The notes: a model not told the origin generated them from the sequence alone. Positions 50,866 through 64,000 are shown, counted from the first letter of the stretch. The stretch is 64,000 nt of DNA from Hippophae tibetana (GCA_037013495.1 CM072810.1:34067843-34131842); one strand, 5' to 3'. Numbers and translations: made by a program.

Positions 50866-53800
50866 GTGGTCTTAGCAAAGATCTTTTTGACACAATTGTT
50901 AGAAATGATGACTCTAATACCAATGAAGAGAAATAGGATCTACTTTAACAGAGATTTACTAAATTTCTTAGATAGAATTAACCCTTTTTTAGGGGTTTTA
51001 GGAAAAAATAATCCGAGCTGTAAAATGATTATTTCAATGAATTTAGATTTGTACATCTTCCAAACAACATGAAATATTTTGCAGACCACTCATATAGGTA
51101 TTTGAGCTAAAACATAAATCTAGAAATACGAAGGTGACCAAAATTTTTGAACGCTATATCAAGCAAGAGTGTGAAACTTGGAACAAATTCTAATCATGTT
51201 TTTCAAACATTATCAACTACTCGTACAATTTGGGTGGACCTATCAGGAAAGAGAAGTAGATTGAGAAATTCCTTACTACCTTACCTTATCATTTTCAAGC
51301 AAAAGTTACCTTGCTTAAATATATGAAAAATCCTTGTGAACTTACTATTAAATGAATCACTTGGGCAAGTTTTCGAACTGTATCACTTGTATCCAATATC
51401 TCAGCCATCCACTTTCAAGGACAGAAAGAGCTTCGCGTTATAGACATCAAGGATAATGGTCTTAGCGAAGATGTTTTTGACACAATTGTTAGAAATGATG
51501 ACTCTAATACCAATGAAGAGAAATGGGATCTACTTTCGCAGAGATTTACTAAATTTCTTAGATAGAATTAACCCTTTTTTAAGGGTTTTAGAAAAACATA
51601 ATCCGAGCTCTAAAATGATTATTTCAATGAATTTAGAGTTGTACTTCTTCCAAACAACATGAAATATTTTGCAAACCACTCATATAGGTATTTGAGCTAC
51701 AAAATAAACCTAGAACTGCGAAGTTGACCAAAAATATTGAACAGTATATCAAGCAAGAGTATGAAACTTGGAACAAATTCTAATCATGTTTTTCAAACAT
51801 TATCAACTACTCGTACAATTTGGGTAGAACTATCAGGAAAGAGAAATAGATTGAGAAATTCCTTACTAGCTTACCATATCATTTTCAAGCAAAAGTTACC
51901 TTGCTTAAATACATGAAAAATCCTTGTGAACTTACTATTAAATGAATCACTTGGGCAAGTATTCGAACTGCATCACTTGTATCCAATATGTCAGCCATCC
52001 ACTTTCGAGGACGGCAAGAGCTTGGCTTTATAGACATCAAGGATAGTGGTCTTAGCAAAGATCTTTTTGACACAATTGTTAGAAATGATGACTCTAATAC
52101 CAATGAAGAGAAATGGGATCTACTTTCGCAGAGATTTACTAAATTTCGTAGATAGAATTAACCCTTTTTTAGGGGTTTTAGAAAAAAATAATCCGAGCTC
52201 TAAAATGATTATTTCATTGAATTTAGAGTTGTACTTCTTCCAAACAACATGAAATATTTTGCAGACCACTCATATAGGTATTTGAGCTACAAAATAAACC
52301 TACAACTGCGAAGTTGACCAAAAAATTGAACGCTATATCAAGCAAGAGTATGAAACTTGGAACAAATTCTAATCATGTTTTTCAAACATTATCAACTATT
52401 CGTACAATTTTGGTGGAACTATCAGGAAAGAGAAGTAGATTGAGAAATTCTTTACTAGCTTACCTTATCATTTTCAAGCAAAAGTTACCTTGCTTAAATA
52501 CATGAAAAATCCTTGTGAACTTACTATTAAATGAATCACTTGGGCAAGTATTCGAACTGCATCACTTGTATCCAATATGTCAGCCATCCACTTTCGAGGA
52601 CGGCAAGAGCTTGGCTTTATAGACATCAAGGATAGTGGTCTTAGCAAAGATCTTTTTGACACAATTGTTAGAAATGATGACTCTAATACCAATGAAGAGA
52701 AATAGGATCTACTTTAACAGAGATTTACTAAATTTCTTAGATAGAATTAACCCTTTTTTAGGGGTTTTAGGAAAAAATAATCCGAGCTGTAAAATGATTA
52801 TTTCAATAAAGTTAGATTTGTACTTCTTCCAAACAACATGAAATATTTTGCAGACCACTCATATAGGTATTTGAGCTAAAACATAAATCTAGAAATACGA
52901 AGGTGACCAAAATTTTTGAACGCTATATCAAGCAAGAGTGTGAAACTTGGAACAAATTCTAATCATGTTTTTCAAACATTATCAACTACTCGTACAATTT
53001 GGGTGGACCTATCAGGAAAGAGAAGTAGATTGAGAAATTCCTTACTACCTTACCTTATCATTTTCAAGCAAAAGTTACCTTGCTTAAATATATGAAAAAT
53101 CCTTGTGAACTTACTATTAAATGAATCACTTGGGCAAGTTTTCGAACTGTATCACTTGTATCCAATATCTCAGCCATCCACTTTCAAGGACAGAAAGAGC
53201 TTCGCGTTATAGACATCAAGGATAATGGTCTTAGCGAAGATGTTTTTGACACAATTGTTAGAAATGATGACTCTAATACCAATGAAGAGAAATGGGATCT
53301 ACTTTCGCAGAGATTTACTAAATTTCTTAGATAGAATTAACCCTTTTTTAAGGGTTTTAGAAAAACATAATCCGAGCTCTAAAATGATTATTTCAATGAA
53401 TTTAGAGTTGTACTTCTTCCAAACAACATGAAATATTTTGCAAACCACTCATATAGGTATTTGAGCTACAAAATAAACCTAGAACTGCGAAGTTGACCAA
53501 AAATATTGAACAGTATATCAAGCAAGAGTATGAAACTTGGAACAAATTCTAATCATGTTTTTCAAACATTATCAACTACTCGTACAATTTGGGTAGAACT
53601 ATCAGGAAAGAGAAATAGATTGAGAAATTCCTTACTAGCTTACCATATCATTTTCAAGCAAAAGTTACCTTGCTTAAATACATGAAAAATCCTTGTGAAC
53701 TTACTATTAAATGAATCACTTGGGCAAGTATTCGAACTGCATCACTTGTATCCAATATGTCAGCCATCCACTTTCGAGGACGGCAAGAGCTTGGCTTTAT

Positions 53801-56800
53801 AGACATCAAGGATAGTGGTCTTAGCAAAGATCTTTTTGACACAATTGTTAGAAATGATGACTCTAATACCAATGAAGAGAAATGGGATCTACTTTCGCAG
53901 AGATTTACTAAATTTCGTAGATAGAATTAACCCTTTTTTAGGGGTTTTAGAAAAAAATAATCCGAGCTCTAAAATGATTATTTCATTGAATTTAGAGTTG
54001 TACTTCTTCCAAACAACATGAAATATTTTGCAGACCACTCATATAGGTATTTGAGCTACAAAATAAACCTACAACTGCGAAGTTGACCAAAAAATTGAAC
54101 GCTATATCAAGCAAGAGTATGAAACTTGGAACAAATTCTAATCATGTTTTTCAAACATTATCAACTATTCGTACAATTTTGGTGGAACTATCAGGAAAGA
54201 GAAGTAGATTGAGAAATTCTTTACTAGCTTACCTTATCATTTTCAAGCAAAAGTTACCTTGCTTAAATACATGAAAAATCCTTGTGAACTTACTATTAAA
54301 TGAATCACTTGGGCAAGTATTCGAACTGCATCACTTGTATCCAATATGTCAGCCATCCACTTTCGAGGACGGCAAGAGCTTGGCTTTATAGACATCAAGG
54401 ATAGTGGTCTTAGCAAAGATCTTTTTGACACAATTGTTAGAAATGATGACTCTAATACCAATGAAGAGAAATGGGATCTACTTTGCCAGAGATTTACTAA
54501 ATTTCATAGATAGAATTAACCCTTTTTTAGAGGTTTTAGAAAAAAATAATCCGAGCTCTAAAATGATTATTTCAATGAATTTAGAGTTGTACTTCTTCCA
54601 AACAACATGAAATATTTTGCAGACCAATCATATAGGTATTTGAGCTAAAACATAAATCTAGAAATACGAAGGTGACCAAAATTTTTGAACGCTATATCAA
54701 GCAAGAGTATGAAACTTGGAACAAATTCTAATCATGTTTTTCAAACATTATCAACTACTCGTACAATTTGGGTGGACCTATCAGGAAAGAGAAGTAGATT
54801 GAGAAATTCCTTACTACCTTACCTTATCATTTTCAAGCAAAAGTTACCTTGCTTAAATACATGAAAAATCCTTGTGAACTTACTATTAAATGAATCACTT
54901 GGGCAAGTATTCGAACTATATCACTTGTATCCAATATGTCAGCCATCCACTTTCGAGGACGGAAAGAGCTTCGCGTTATAGACATCAAGGATAGTGGTCT
55001 TAGCGAAGATGTTTTTGACACAATTGTTAGAAATGATGACTCTAATACCAATGAAGAGAAATGGGATCTACTTTCGCAGAGATTTACTAAATTTCTTAGA
55101 TAGAATTAACCCTTTTTTAGGGGTTTTAGAAAAAAATAATCCGAGCTCTAAAATGATTATTTCATTGAATTTAGAGTTGTACATCTTCCAAACAACATGA
55201 AATATTTTGCAGACCACTCATATAGGTATTTGAGCTACAAAATAAACCTACAACTGCGAAGTTGACCAAAAAATTGAACGCTATATCAAGCAAGAGTATG
55301 AAACTTGGAACAAATTCTAATCATGTTTTTCAAACATTATCAACTATTCGTACAATTTTGGTGGAACTATCAGGAAAGAGAAGTAGATTGAGAAATTCTT
55401 TACTAGCTTACCTTATCATTTTCAAGCAAAAGTTACCTTGCTTAAATACATGAAAAATCCTTGTGAACTTACTATTAAATGAATCACTTGGGCAAGTATT
55501 CGAACTGCATCACTTGTATCCAATATGTCAGCCATCCACTTTCGAGGACGGCAAGAGCTTGGCTTTATAGACATCAAGGATAGTGGTCTTAGCAAAGATC
55601 TTTTTGACACAATTGTTAGAAATGATGACTCTAATACCAATGAAGAGAAATAGGATCTACTTTAACAGAGATTTACTAAATTTCTTAGATAGAATTAACC
55701 CTTTTTTAGGGGTTTTAGGAAAAAATAATCCGAGCTGTAAAATGATTATTTCAATGAATTTAGATTTGTACTTCTTCCAAACAACATGAAATATTTTGCA
55801 GACCACTCATATAGGTATTTGAGCTAAAACATAAATCTAGAAATACGAAGGTGACCAAAATTTTTGAACGCTATATCAAGCAAGAGTGTGAAACTTGGAA
55901 CAAATTCTAATCATGTTTTTCAAACATTATCAACTACTCGTACAATTTGGGTGGACCTATCAGGAAAGAGAAGTAGATTGAGAAATTCCTTACTACCTTA
56001 CCTTATCATTTTCAAGCAAAAGTTACCTTGCTTAAATATATGAAAAATCCTTGTGAACTTACTATTAAATGAATCACTTGGGCAAGTTTTCTAACTGTAT
56101 CACTTGTATCCAATATCTCAGCCATCCACTTTCAAGGACAGAAAGAGCTTCGCGTTATAGACATCAAGGATAATGGTCTTAGCGAAGATGTTTTTGACAC
56201 AATTGTTAGAAATGATGACTCTAATACCAATGAAGAGAAATGGGATCTACTTTCGCAGAGATTTACTAAATTTCTTAGATAGAATTAACCCTTTTTTAAG
56301 GGTTTTAGAAAAACATAATCCGAGCTCTAAAATGATTATTTCAATGAATTTAGAGTTGTACTTCTTCCAAACAACATGAAATATTTTGCAAACCACTCAT
56401 ATAGGTATTTGAGCTACAAAATAAACCTAGAACTGCGAAGTTGACCAAAAATATTGAACAGTATATCAAGCAAGAGTATGAAACTTGGAACTAATTCTAA
56501 TCATGTTTTTCAAACATTATCAACTACTCGTACAATTTGGGTAGAACTATCAGGAAAGAGAAATAGATTGAGAAATTCCTTACTAGCTTACCATATCATT
56601 TTCAAGCAAAAGTTACCTTGCTTAAATACATGAAAAATCCTTGTGAACTTACTATTAAATGAATCACTTGGGCAAGTATTCGAACTGCATCACTTGTATC
56701 CAATATGTCAGCCATCCACTTTCGAGGACGGCAAGAGCTTGGCTTTATAGACATCAAGGATAGTGGTCTTAGCAAAGATCTTTTTGACACAATTGTTAGA

Positions 56801-59120
56801 AATGATGACTCTAATACCAATGAAGAGAAATGGGATCTACTTTCGCAGAGATTTACTAAATTTCGTAGATAGAATTAACCCTTTTTTAGGGGTTTTAGAA
56901 AAAAATAATCCGAGCTCTAAAATGATTATTTCATTGAATTTAGAGTTGTACTTCTTCCAAACAACATGAAATATTTTGCAGACCACTCATATAGGTATTT
57001 GAGCTACAAAATAAACCTACAACTGCGAAGTTGACCAAAAAATTGAACGCTATATCAAGCAAGAGTATGAAACTTGGAACAAATTCTAATCATGTTTTTC
57101 AAACATTATCAACTATTCGTACAATTTTGGTGGAACTATTAGGAAAGAGAAGTAGATTGAGAAATTCTTTACTAGCTTACCTTATCATTTTCAAGCAAAA
57201 GTTACCTTGCTTAAATACATGAAAAATCCTTGTGAACTTACTATTAAATGAATCACTTGGGCAAGTATTCGAACTGCATCACTTGTATCCAATATGTCAG
57301 CCATCCACTTTCGAGGACGGCAAGAGCTTGGCTTTATAGACATCAAGGATAGTGGTCTTAGCAAAGATCTTTTTGACACAATTGTTAGAAATGATGACTC
57401 TAATACCAATGAAGAGAAATGGGATCTACTTTGCGAGAGATTTACTAAATTTCATAGATAGAATTAACCCTTTTTTAGAGGTTTTAGAAAAAAATAATCC
57501 GAGCTCTAAAATGATTATTTCAATGAATTTAGAGTTGTACTTCTTCCAAACAACATGAAATATTTTGCAGACCAATCATATAGGTATTTGAGCTAAAACA
57601 TAAATCTAGAAATACGAAGGTGACCAAAATTTTTGAATGCTATATCAAACAAGAGTATGAAACTTGGAACAAATTCTAATCATGTTTTTCAAACATTATC
57701 AACTACTCGTACAATTTGGGTGGACCTATCAGGAAAGAGAAGTAGATTGAGAAATTCCTTACTACCTTACCTTATCATTTTCAAGCAAAAGTTACCTTGC
57801 TTAAATATATGAAAAATCCTTGTGAACTTACTATTAAATGAATCACTTGGGCAAGTTTTCGAACTGTATCACTTGTATCCAATATCTCAGCCATCCACTT
57901 TCAAGGACAGAAAGAGCTTCGCGTTATAGACATCAAGGATAATGGTCTTAGCGAAGATGTTTTTGACACAATTGTTAGAAATGATGACTCTAATACCAAT
58001 GAAGAGAAATGGGATCTACTTTCGCAGAGATTTACTAAATTTCTTAGATAGAATTAACCCTTTTTTAAGGGTTTTAGAAAAACATAATCCGAGCTCTAAA
58101 ATGATTATTTCAATGAATTTAGAGTTGTACTTCTTCCAAACAACATGAAATATTTTGCAAACCACTCATATAGGTATTTGAGCTACAAAATAAACCTAGA
58201 ACTGCGAAGTTGACCAAAAATATTGAACAGTATATCAAGCAAGAGTATGAAACTTGGAACAAATTCTAATCATGTTTTTCAAACATTATCAACTACTCGT
58301 ACAATTTGGGTAGAACTATCAGGAAAGAGAAATAGATTGAGAAATTCCTTACTAGCTTACCATATCATTTTCAAGCAAAAGTTACCTTGCTTAAATACAT
58401 GAAAAATCCTTGTGAACTTACTATTAAATGAATCACTTGGGCAAGTATTCGAACTGCATCACTTGTATCCAATATGTCAGCCATCCACTTTCGAGGACGG
58501 CAAGAGCTTGGCTTTATAGACATCAAGGATAGTGGTCTTAGCAAAGATCTTTTTGACACAATTGTTAGAAATGATGACTCTAATACCAATGAAGAGAAAT
58601 GGGATCTACTTTCGCAGAGATTTACTAAATTTCGTAGATAGAATTAACCCTTTTTTAGGGGTTTTAGAAAAAAATAATCCGAGCTCTAAAATGATTATTT
58701 CATTGAATTTAGAGTTGTACTTCTTCCAAACAACATGAAATATTTTGCAGACCACTCATATAGGTATTTGAGCTACAAAATAAACCTACAACTGCGAAGT
58801 TGACCAAAAAATTGAACGCTATATCAAGCAAGAGTATGAAACTTGGAACAAATTCTAATCATGTTTTTCAAACATTATCAACTATTCGTACAATTTTGGT
58901 GGAACTATCAGGAAAGAGAAGTAGATTGAGAAATTCTTTACTAGCTTACCTTATCATTTTCAAGCAAAAGTTACCTTGCTTAAATACATGAAAAATCCTT
59001 GTGAACTTACTATTAAATGAATCACTTGGGCAAGTATTCGAACTGCATCACTTGTATCCAATATGTCAGCCATCCACTTTCGAGGACGGCAAGAGCTTGG
59101 CTTTATAGACATCAAGGATA
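50866..59120 (+). repeat. Trimer-based higher-order repeat, order abc-abc-de-abc-dbc
   Basis: Type a (50866, 52635, 55583): TTTAACAGAG, GAGCTGTAAAATG. Type b (51456, 53225, 56173, 57942): CTTTCAAGGACAG, GATAATGG, TTTTTTAAGGG. Type c (52046, 53815, 56763, 58532): AATTTCGTAGATAG, TTTCATTGAAT. Type d (54404, 57352): TTAGAGGTTTTAG, CCAATCATATAGG. Type e (54994): GCGTTATAG with TTAGGGGTTTT. The trimer is 1,769 bp. Looser a-b-c relatives already occur at 49098-50865. Confidence 0.85.
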
Positions 59121-62100
59121 GTGGTCTTAGCAAAGATCTTTTTGACACAATTGTTAGAAATGATGACTCTAATACCAATGAAGAGAAATGGGATCTACTT
59201 TGCCTGAGATTTACTAAATTTCATAGATAGAATTAACCCTTTTTTAGAGGTTTTAGAAAAAAATAATCCGAGCTCTAAAATGATTATTTCAATGAATTTA
59301 GAGTTGTACTTCTTCCAAACAACATGAAATATTTTGCAGACCAATCATATAGGTATTTGAGCTAAAACATAAATCTAGAAATACGAAGGTGACCAAAATT
59401 TTTGAATGCTATATCAAGCAAGAGTATGAAACTTGGAACAAATTCTAATCATGTTTTTCAAACATTATCAACTACTCGTACAATTTGGGTGGACCTATCA
59501 GGAAAGAGAAGTAGATTGAGAAATTCCTTACTACCTTACCTTATCATTTTCAAGCAAAAGTTACCTTGCTTAAATACATGAAAAATCCTTGTGAACTTAC
59601 TATTAAATGAATCACTTGGGCAAGTATTCGAACTGTATCACTTGTATCCAATATGTCAGCCATCCACTTTCGAGGACGGAAAGAGCTTCGCGTTATAGAC
59701 ATCAAGGATAGTGGTCTTAGCGAAGATGTTTTTGACACAATTGTTAGAAATGATGACTCTAATACCAATGAAGAGAAATGGGATCTACTTTCGCAGAGAT
59801 TTACTAAATTTCTTAGATAGAATTAACCCTTTTTTAGGGGTTTTAGAAAAAAATAATCCGAGCTCTAAAATGATTATTTCATTGAATTTAGAGTTGTACT
59901 TCTTCCAAACAACATGAAATATTTTGCAGACCACTCATATAGGTATTTGAGCTACAAAATAAACCTACAACTGCGAAGTTGACCAAAAAATTGAACGCTA
60001 TATCAAGCAAGAGTATGAAACTTGGAACAAATTCTAATCATGTTTTTCAAACATTATCAACTATTCGTACAATTTTGGTGGAACTATCAGGAAAGAGAAG
60101 TAGATTGAGAAATTCTTTACTAGCTTACCTTATCATTTTCAAGCAAAAGTTACCTTGCTTAAATACATGAAAAATCCTTGTGAACTTACTATTAAATGAA
60201 TCACTTGGGCAAGTATTCGAACTGCATCACTTGTATCCAATATGTCAGCCATCCACTTTCGAGGACGGCAAGAGCTTGGCTTTATAGACATCAAGGATAG
60301 TGGTCTTAGCAAAGATCTTTTTGACACAATTGTTAGAAATGATGACTCTAATACCAATGAAGAGAAATGGGATCTACTTTGCCAGAGATTTACTAAATTT
60401 CATAGATAGAATTAACCCTTTTTTAGAGGTTTTAGAAAAAAATAATCCGAGCTCTAAAATGATTATTTCAATGAATTTAGAGTTGTACTTCTTCCAAACA
60501 ACATGAAATATTTTGCAGACCAATCATATAGGTATTTGAGCTAAAACATAAATCTAGAAATACGAAGGTGACCAAAATTTTTGAACGCTATATCAAGCAA
60601 GAGTATGAAACTTGGAACAAATTCTAATCATGTTTTTCAAACATTATCAACTACTCGTACAATTTGGGTGGACCTATCAGGAAAGAGAAGTAGATTGAGA
60701 AATTCCTTACTACCTTACCTTATCATTTTCAAGCAAAAGTTACCTTGCTTAAATACATGAAAAATCCTTGTGAACTTACTATTAAATGAATCACTTGGGT
60801 AAGTATTCGAACTGTATCACTTGTATCCAATATGTCAGCCATCCACTTTCGAGGACGGAAAGAGCTTCGCGTTATAGACATCAAGGATAGTGGTCTTAGC
60901 GAAGATGTTTTTGACACAATTGTTAGAAATGATGACTCTAATACCAATGAAGCGAAATGGGATCTACTTTCGCAGAGATTTACTAAATTTCTTAGATAGA
61001 ATTAACCCTTTTTTAGGGGTTTTAGAAAAAAATAATCTGAGCTCTAAAATGATTATTTCAATGAATTTAGAGTTGTACTTCTTCCAAACAACATGAAATA
61101 TTTTGAGACCACTCATATAGGTATTTGAGCTACAAAATAAACCTACAACTGCGAAGTTGACCAAAAAATTGAACGCTATATCAAGCAAGAGTATGAAACT
61201 TGGAACAAATTCTAATCATGTTTTTCAAACATTATCAACTATTCGTACAATTTTGGTGGAACTATTAGGAAAGAGAAGTAGATTGAGAAATTCTTTACTA
61301 GCTTACCTTATCATTTTCAAGCAAAAGTTACCTTGCTTAAATACATGAAAAATCCTTGTGAACTTACTATTAAATGAATCACTTGGGCAAGTATTCGAAC
61401 TGCATCACTTGTATCCAATATGTCAGCCATCCACTTTCGAGGACGGCAAGAGCTTGGCTTTATAGACATCAAGGATAGTGGTCTTAGCAAAGATCTTTTT
61501 GACACAATTGTTAGAAATGATGACTCTAATACCAATGAAGAGAAATGGGATCTACTTTGCCAGAGATTTACTAAATTTCATAGATAGAATTAACCCTTTT
61601 TTAGAGGTTTTAGAAAAAGATAATCCGAGCTCTAAAATGATTATTTCAATGAATTTAGAGTTGTACTTCTTCCAAACAACATGAAATATTTTGCAGACCA
61701 ATCATATAGGTATTTGAGCTAAAACATAAATCTAGAAATACGAAGGTGACCAAAATTTTTGAACGCTATATCAAGCAAGAGTATGAAACTTGGAACAAAT
61801 TCTAATCATGTTTTTCAAACATTATCAACTACTCGTTCAATTTGGGTGGACCTATCAGGAAAGAGAAGTAGATTGAGAAATTCCTTACTACCCTACCTTA
61901 TCATTTTCAAGCAAAAGTTACCTTGCTTAAATACATGAAAAATCCTTGTGAACTTACTATTAAATGAATCACTTGGGCAAGTATTCGAACTGTATCACTT
62001 GTATCCAATATGTCAGCCATCCACTTTCGAGGACGGAAAGAGCTTCGCGTTATAGACATCAAGGATAGTGGTCTTAGCGAAGATGTTTTTGACACAATTG

Positions 62101-63834
62101 TTAGAAATGATGACTCTAATACCAATGAAGAGAAATGGGATCTACTTTCGCAGAGATTTACTAAATTTCTTAGATAGAATTAACCCTTTTTTAGGGGTTT
62201 TAGAAAAAAATAATCCGAGCTCTAAAATGATTATTTCATTGAATTTAGAGTTGTACTTCTTCCAAACAACATGAAATATTTTGCAGACCACTCATATAGG
62301 TATTTGAGCTACAAAATAAACCTACAACTGCGAAGTTGACCAAAAAATTGAACGCTATATCAAGCAAGAGTATGAAACTTGGAACAAATTCTAATCATGT
62401 TTTTCAAACATTATCAACTATTCGTACAATTTTGGTGGAACTATCAGGAAAGAGAAGTAGATTGAGAAATTCTTTACTAGCTTACCTTATCATTTTCAAG
62501 CAAAAGTTACCTTGCTTAAATACATGAAAAATCCTTGTGAACTTACTATTAAATGAATCACTTGGGCAAGTATTCGAACTGCATCACTTGTATCCAATAT
62601 GTCAGCCATCCACTTTCGAGGACGGCAAGAGCTTGGCTTTATAGACATCAAGGATAGCGGTCTTAGCAAAGATCTTTTTGACACAATTGTTAGAAATGAT
62701 GACTCTAATACCAATGAAGAGAAATCGGATCTACTTTGCCAGAGATTTACTAAATTTCATACATAGAATTAACCCTTTTTTAGAGGTTTTAGAAAAAAAT
62801 AATCCGAGCTCTAAAATGATTATTTCAATGAATTTAGAGTTGTTCTTCTTCAAAACAACATGAAATATTTTGCAGACCAATCATATAGGTATTTGAGCTA
62901 AAACATAAATCTAGAAATACGAAGGTGACCAAAATTTTTGAACGCTATATCAAGCAAGAGTATGAAACTTGGAACAAATTCTAATCATGTTTTTCAAACA
63001 TTATCAACTACTCGTACAATTTGGGTGGACCTATCAGGAAAGAGAAGTAGATTGAGAAATTCCTTACTACCTTACCTTATCATTTTCAAGCAAAAGTTAC
63101 CTTGCTTAAATACATGAAAAATCCTTGTGAACTTACTATTAAATGAATCACTTGGGCAAGTATTCGAACTGTATCACTTGTATCCAATATGTCAGCCCTC
63201 CACTTTCGAGGACGGAAAGAGCTTCGCGTTATAGACATCAAGGATAGTGGTCTTAGCGAAGATGTTTTTGACACAATTCTTAGAAATGATGACTCTAATA
63301 CCAATGAAGCGAAATGGGATCTACTTTCGCAGAGATTTACTAAATTTCTTAGATAGAATTAACCCTTTTTTAGGGGTTTTAGAAAAAAATAATCTGAGCT
63401 CTAAAATGATTATTTCAATGAATTTAGAGTTGTACTTCTTCCAAACAACATGAAATATTTTGAGACCACTCATATAGGTATTTGAGCTACAAAATAAACC
63501 TACAACTACGAAGTTGACCAAAAAATTGAACGCTATATCAAGCAAGAGTATGAAACTTGGAACAAATTCTAATCATGTTTTTCAAACATTATCAACTATT
63601 CGTACAATTTTGGTGGAACTATTAGGAAAGAGAAGTAGATTGAGAAATTCTTTACTAGCTTACCTTATCATTTTCAAGCAAAAGTTACCTTGCTTAAATA
63701 CATGAAAAATCCTTGTGAACTTACTATTAAATGAATCACTTGGGCAAGTATTCGAACTGCATCACTTGTATCCAATATGTCAGCCATCCACTTTCGAGGA
63801 CGGCAAGAGCTTGGCTTTATAGACATCAAGGATA
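59121..63834 (+). repeat. Dimeric higher-order repeat (de), 4 x 1,179 bp
   Basis: Type d monomers start at 59121, 60300, 61478 and 62657, and type e monomers at 59711, 60890, 62068 and 63247. Dimer spacing is 1,178-1,179 bp. Copies differ at few sites, for example GAAGCGAAATGG and TTTTGAGACC in the e monomers at 60890 and 63247 only, hinting at a four-monomer sub-period. A type-a-like monomer begins at 63835 and runs off the window. Confidence 0.85.
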
Positions 63835-64000
63835 GTGGTCTTAGCAAAGATCTTTTTGACACAATTGTTAGAAATGATGACTCTAATACCAATGAAGAGA
63901 AATAGAATCTACTTTAAATGAGATTTACTAAATTTCTTAGATAGAATTAACCCTTTTTTAGGGGTTTTAGGCAAAAATAATCCGAGCTCTAAAATGATTA

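Larger units (their letters stand above)
12547..64000 (+). repeat. Satellite DNA array, ~590 bp monomer, about 87 copies, open to the right
   Basis: The motif GTGGTCTTAGC (or a close variant) recurs every 588-591 bp from the retrotransposon border to the right edge; 51.3 kb / 87 gives about 589.6 bp. All copies are head to tail. Monomers are ~1/3 GC and differ mostly by substitutions and 1-2 bp indels. Two broad classes are seen at the anchor: AGCAAAGATCTTTTTGA (class K) and AGCGAAGATGTTTTTGA (class G). Finer types form higher-order repeats annotated below. No gene interrupts the array. The left part (12.5-30 kb) is more mixed; the right part (49-64 kb) is more regular. Every monomer contains a decayed gag-like reading frame (see 30559-30927). 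Confidence 0.97.

Noticed and set aside
12558..63892. Recurring 63-81 codon frames on both strands of the satellite, one or two per monomer
   Set aside because: They repeat because the monomer repeats, overlap each other on opposite strands, and gain or lose starts and stops between neighbours. They are not separate genes; only one frame carries a gag-like signal and it is broken.

Overview
This is nuclear DNA from a flowering plant. It holds no ordinary host genes, bacterial operons, rRNA or tRNA genes. The plant assignment rests on a Ty3/gypsy LTR retrotransposon with a primer site for plant tRNA-Asp, and on a long AT-rich satellite array. Nothing in the sequence let me name the species.

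Region 1 (1-12546) is one LTR retrotransposon on the + strand, cut by the left edge of the window. The visible parts are the last 867 bp of the 5' LTR, the primer binding site (874-890), an AT-rich leader with two covarying stem-loops, a first gag gene (1684-3021), a spacer, a second gag fused to pol (3377-8543: gag, zinc knuckle, protease, reverse transcriptase, RNase H, integrase), a 1.9 kb non-coding tail, a polypurine tract, and a complete 2,090 bp 3' LTR (10457-12546). The LTRs start TGATGA and end TCATCA. Domain order, the DLGA protease, the FMDD reverse transcriptase and the tRNA-Asp primer site suggest the Athila lineage; the inferred full length is about 13.8 kb. The element is young: I saw one difference over 867 bp of LTR. 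Yet its gag-pol is broken by a frameshift, an amber stop and an Asp-to-Asn change in the RNase H active site. The unusual features are two full gag genes in tandem and a two-hairpin module found once after each coding unit.

Region 2 (12547-64000, continuing past the right edge) is a head-to-tail satellite array of about 87 monomers of about 590 bp. The retrotransposon is inserted in one monomer; its 3' LTR abuts the array within a GTGGTCTTAGC motif. Monomers fall into types that recur in higher-order repeats of 2, 3, 7 and 10 monomers, with at least one clear conversion tract. One reading frame of the monomer, though broken by stops, looks like a decayed retrotransposon gag of the UBN2/copia type. 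I therefore suggest that the satellite arose by amplification of a gag fragment.

The two regions make a nested structure: a gag-derived satellite that was amplified and homogenised in waves, later invaded by an Athila-like element. All divergence figures come from reading by eye; no alignments or database searches were run.
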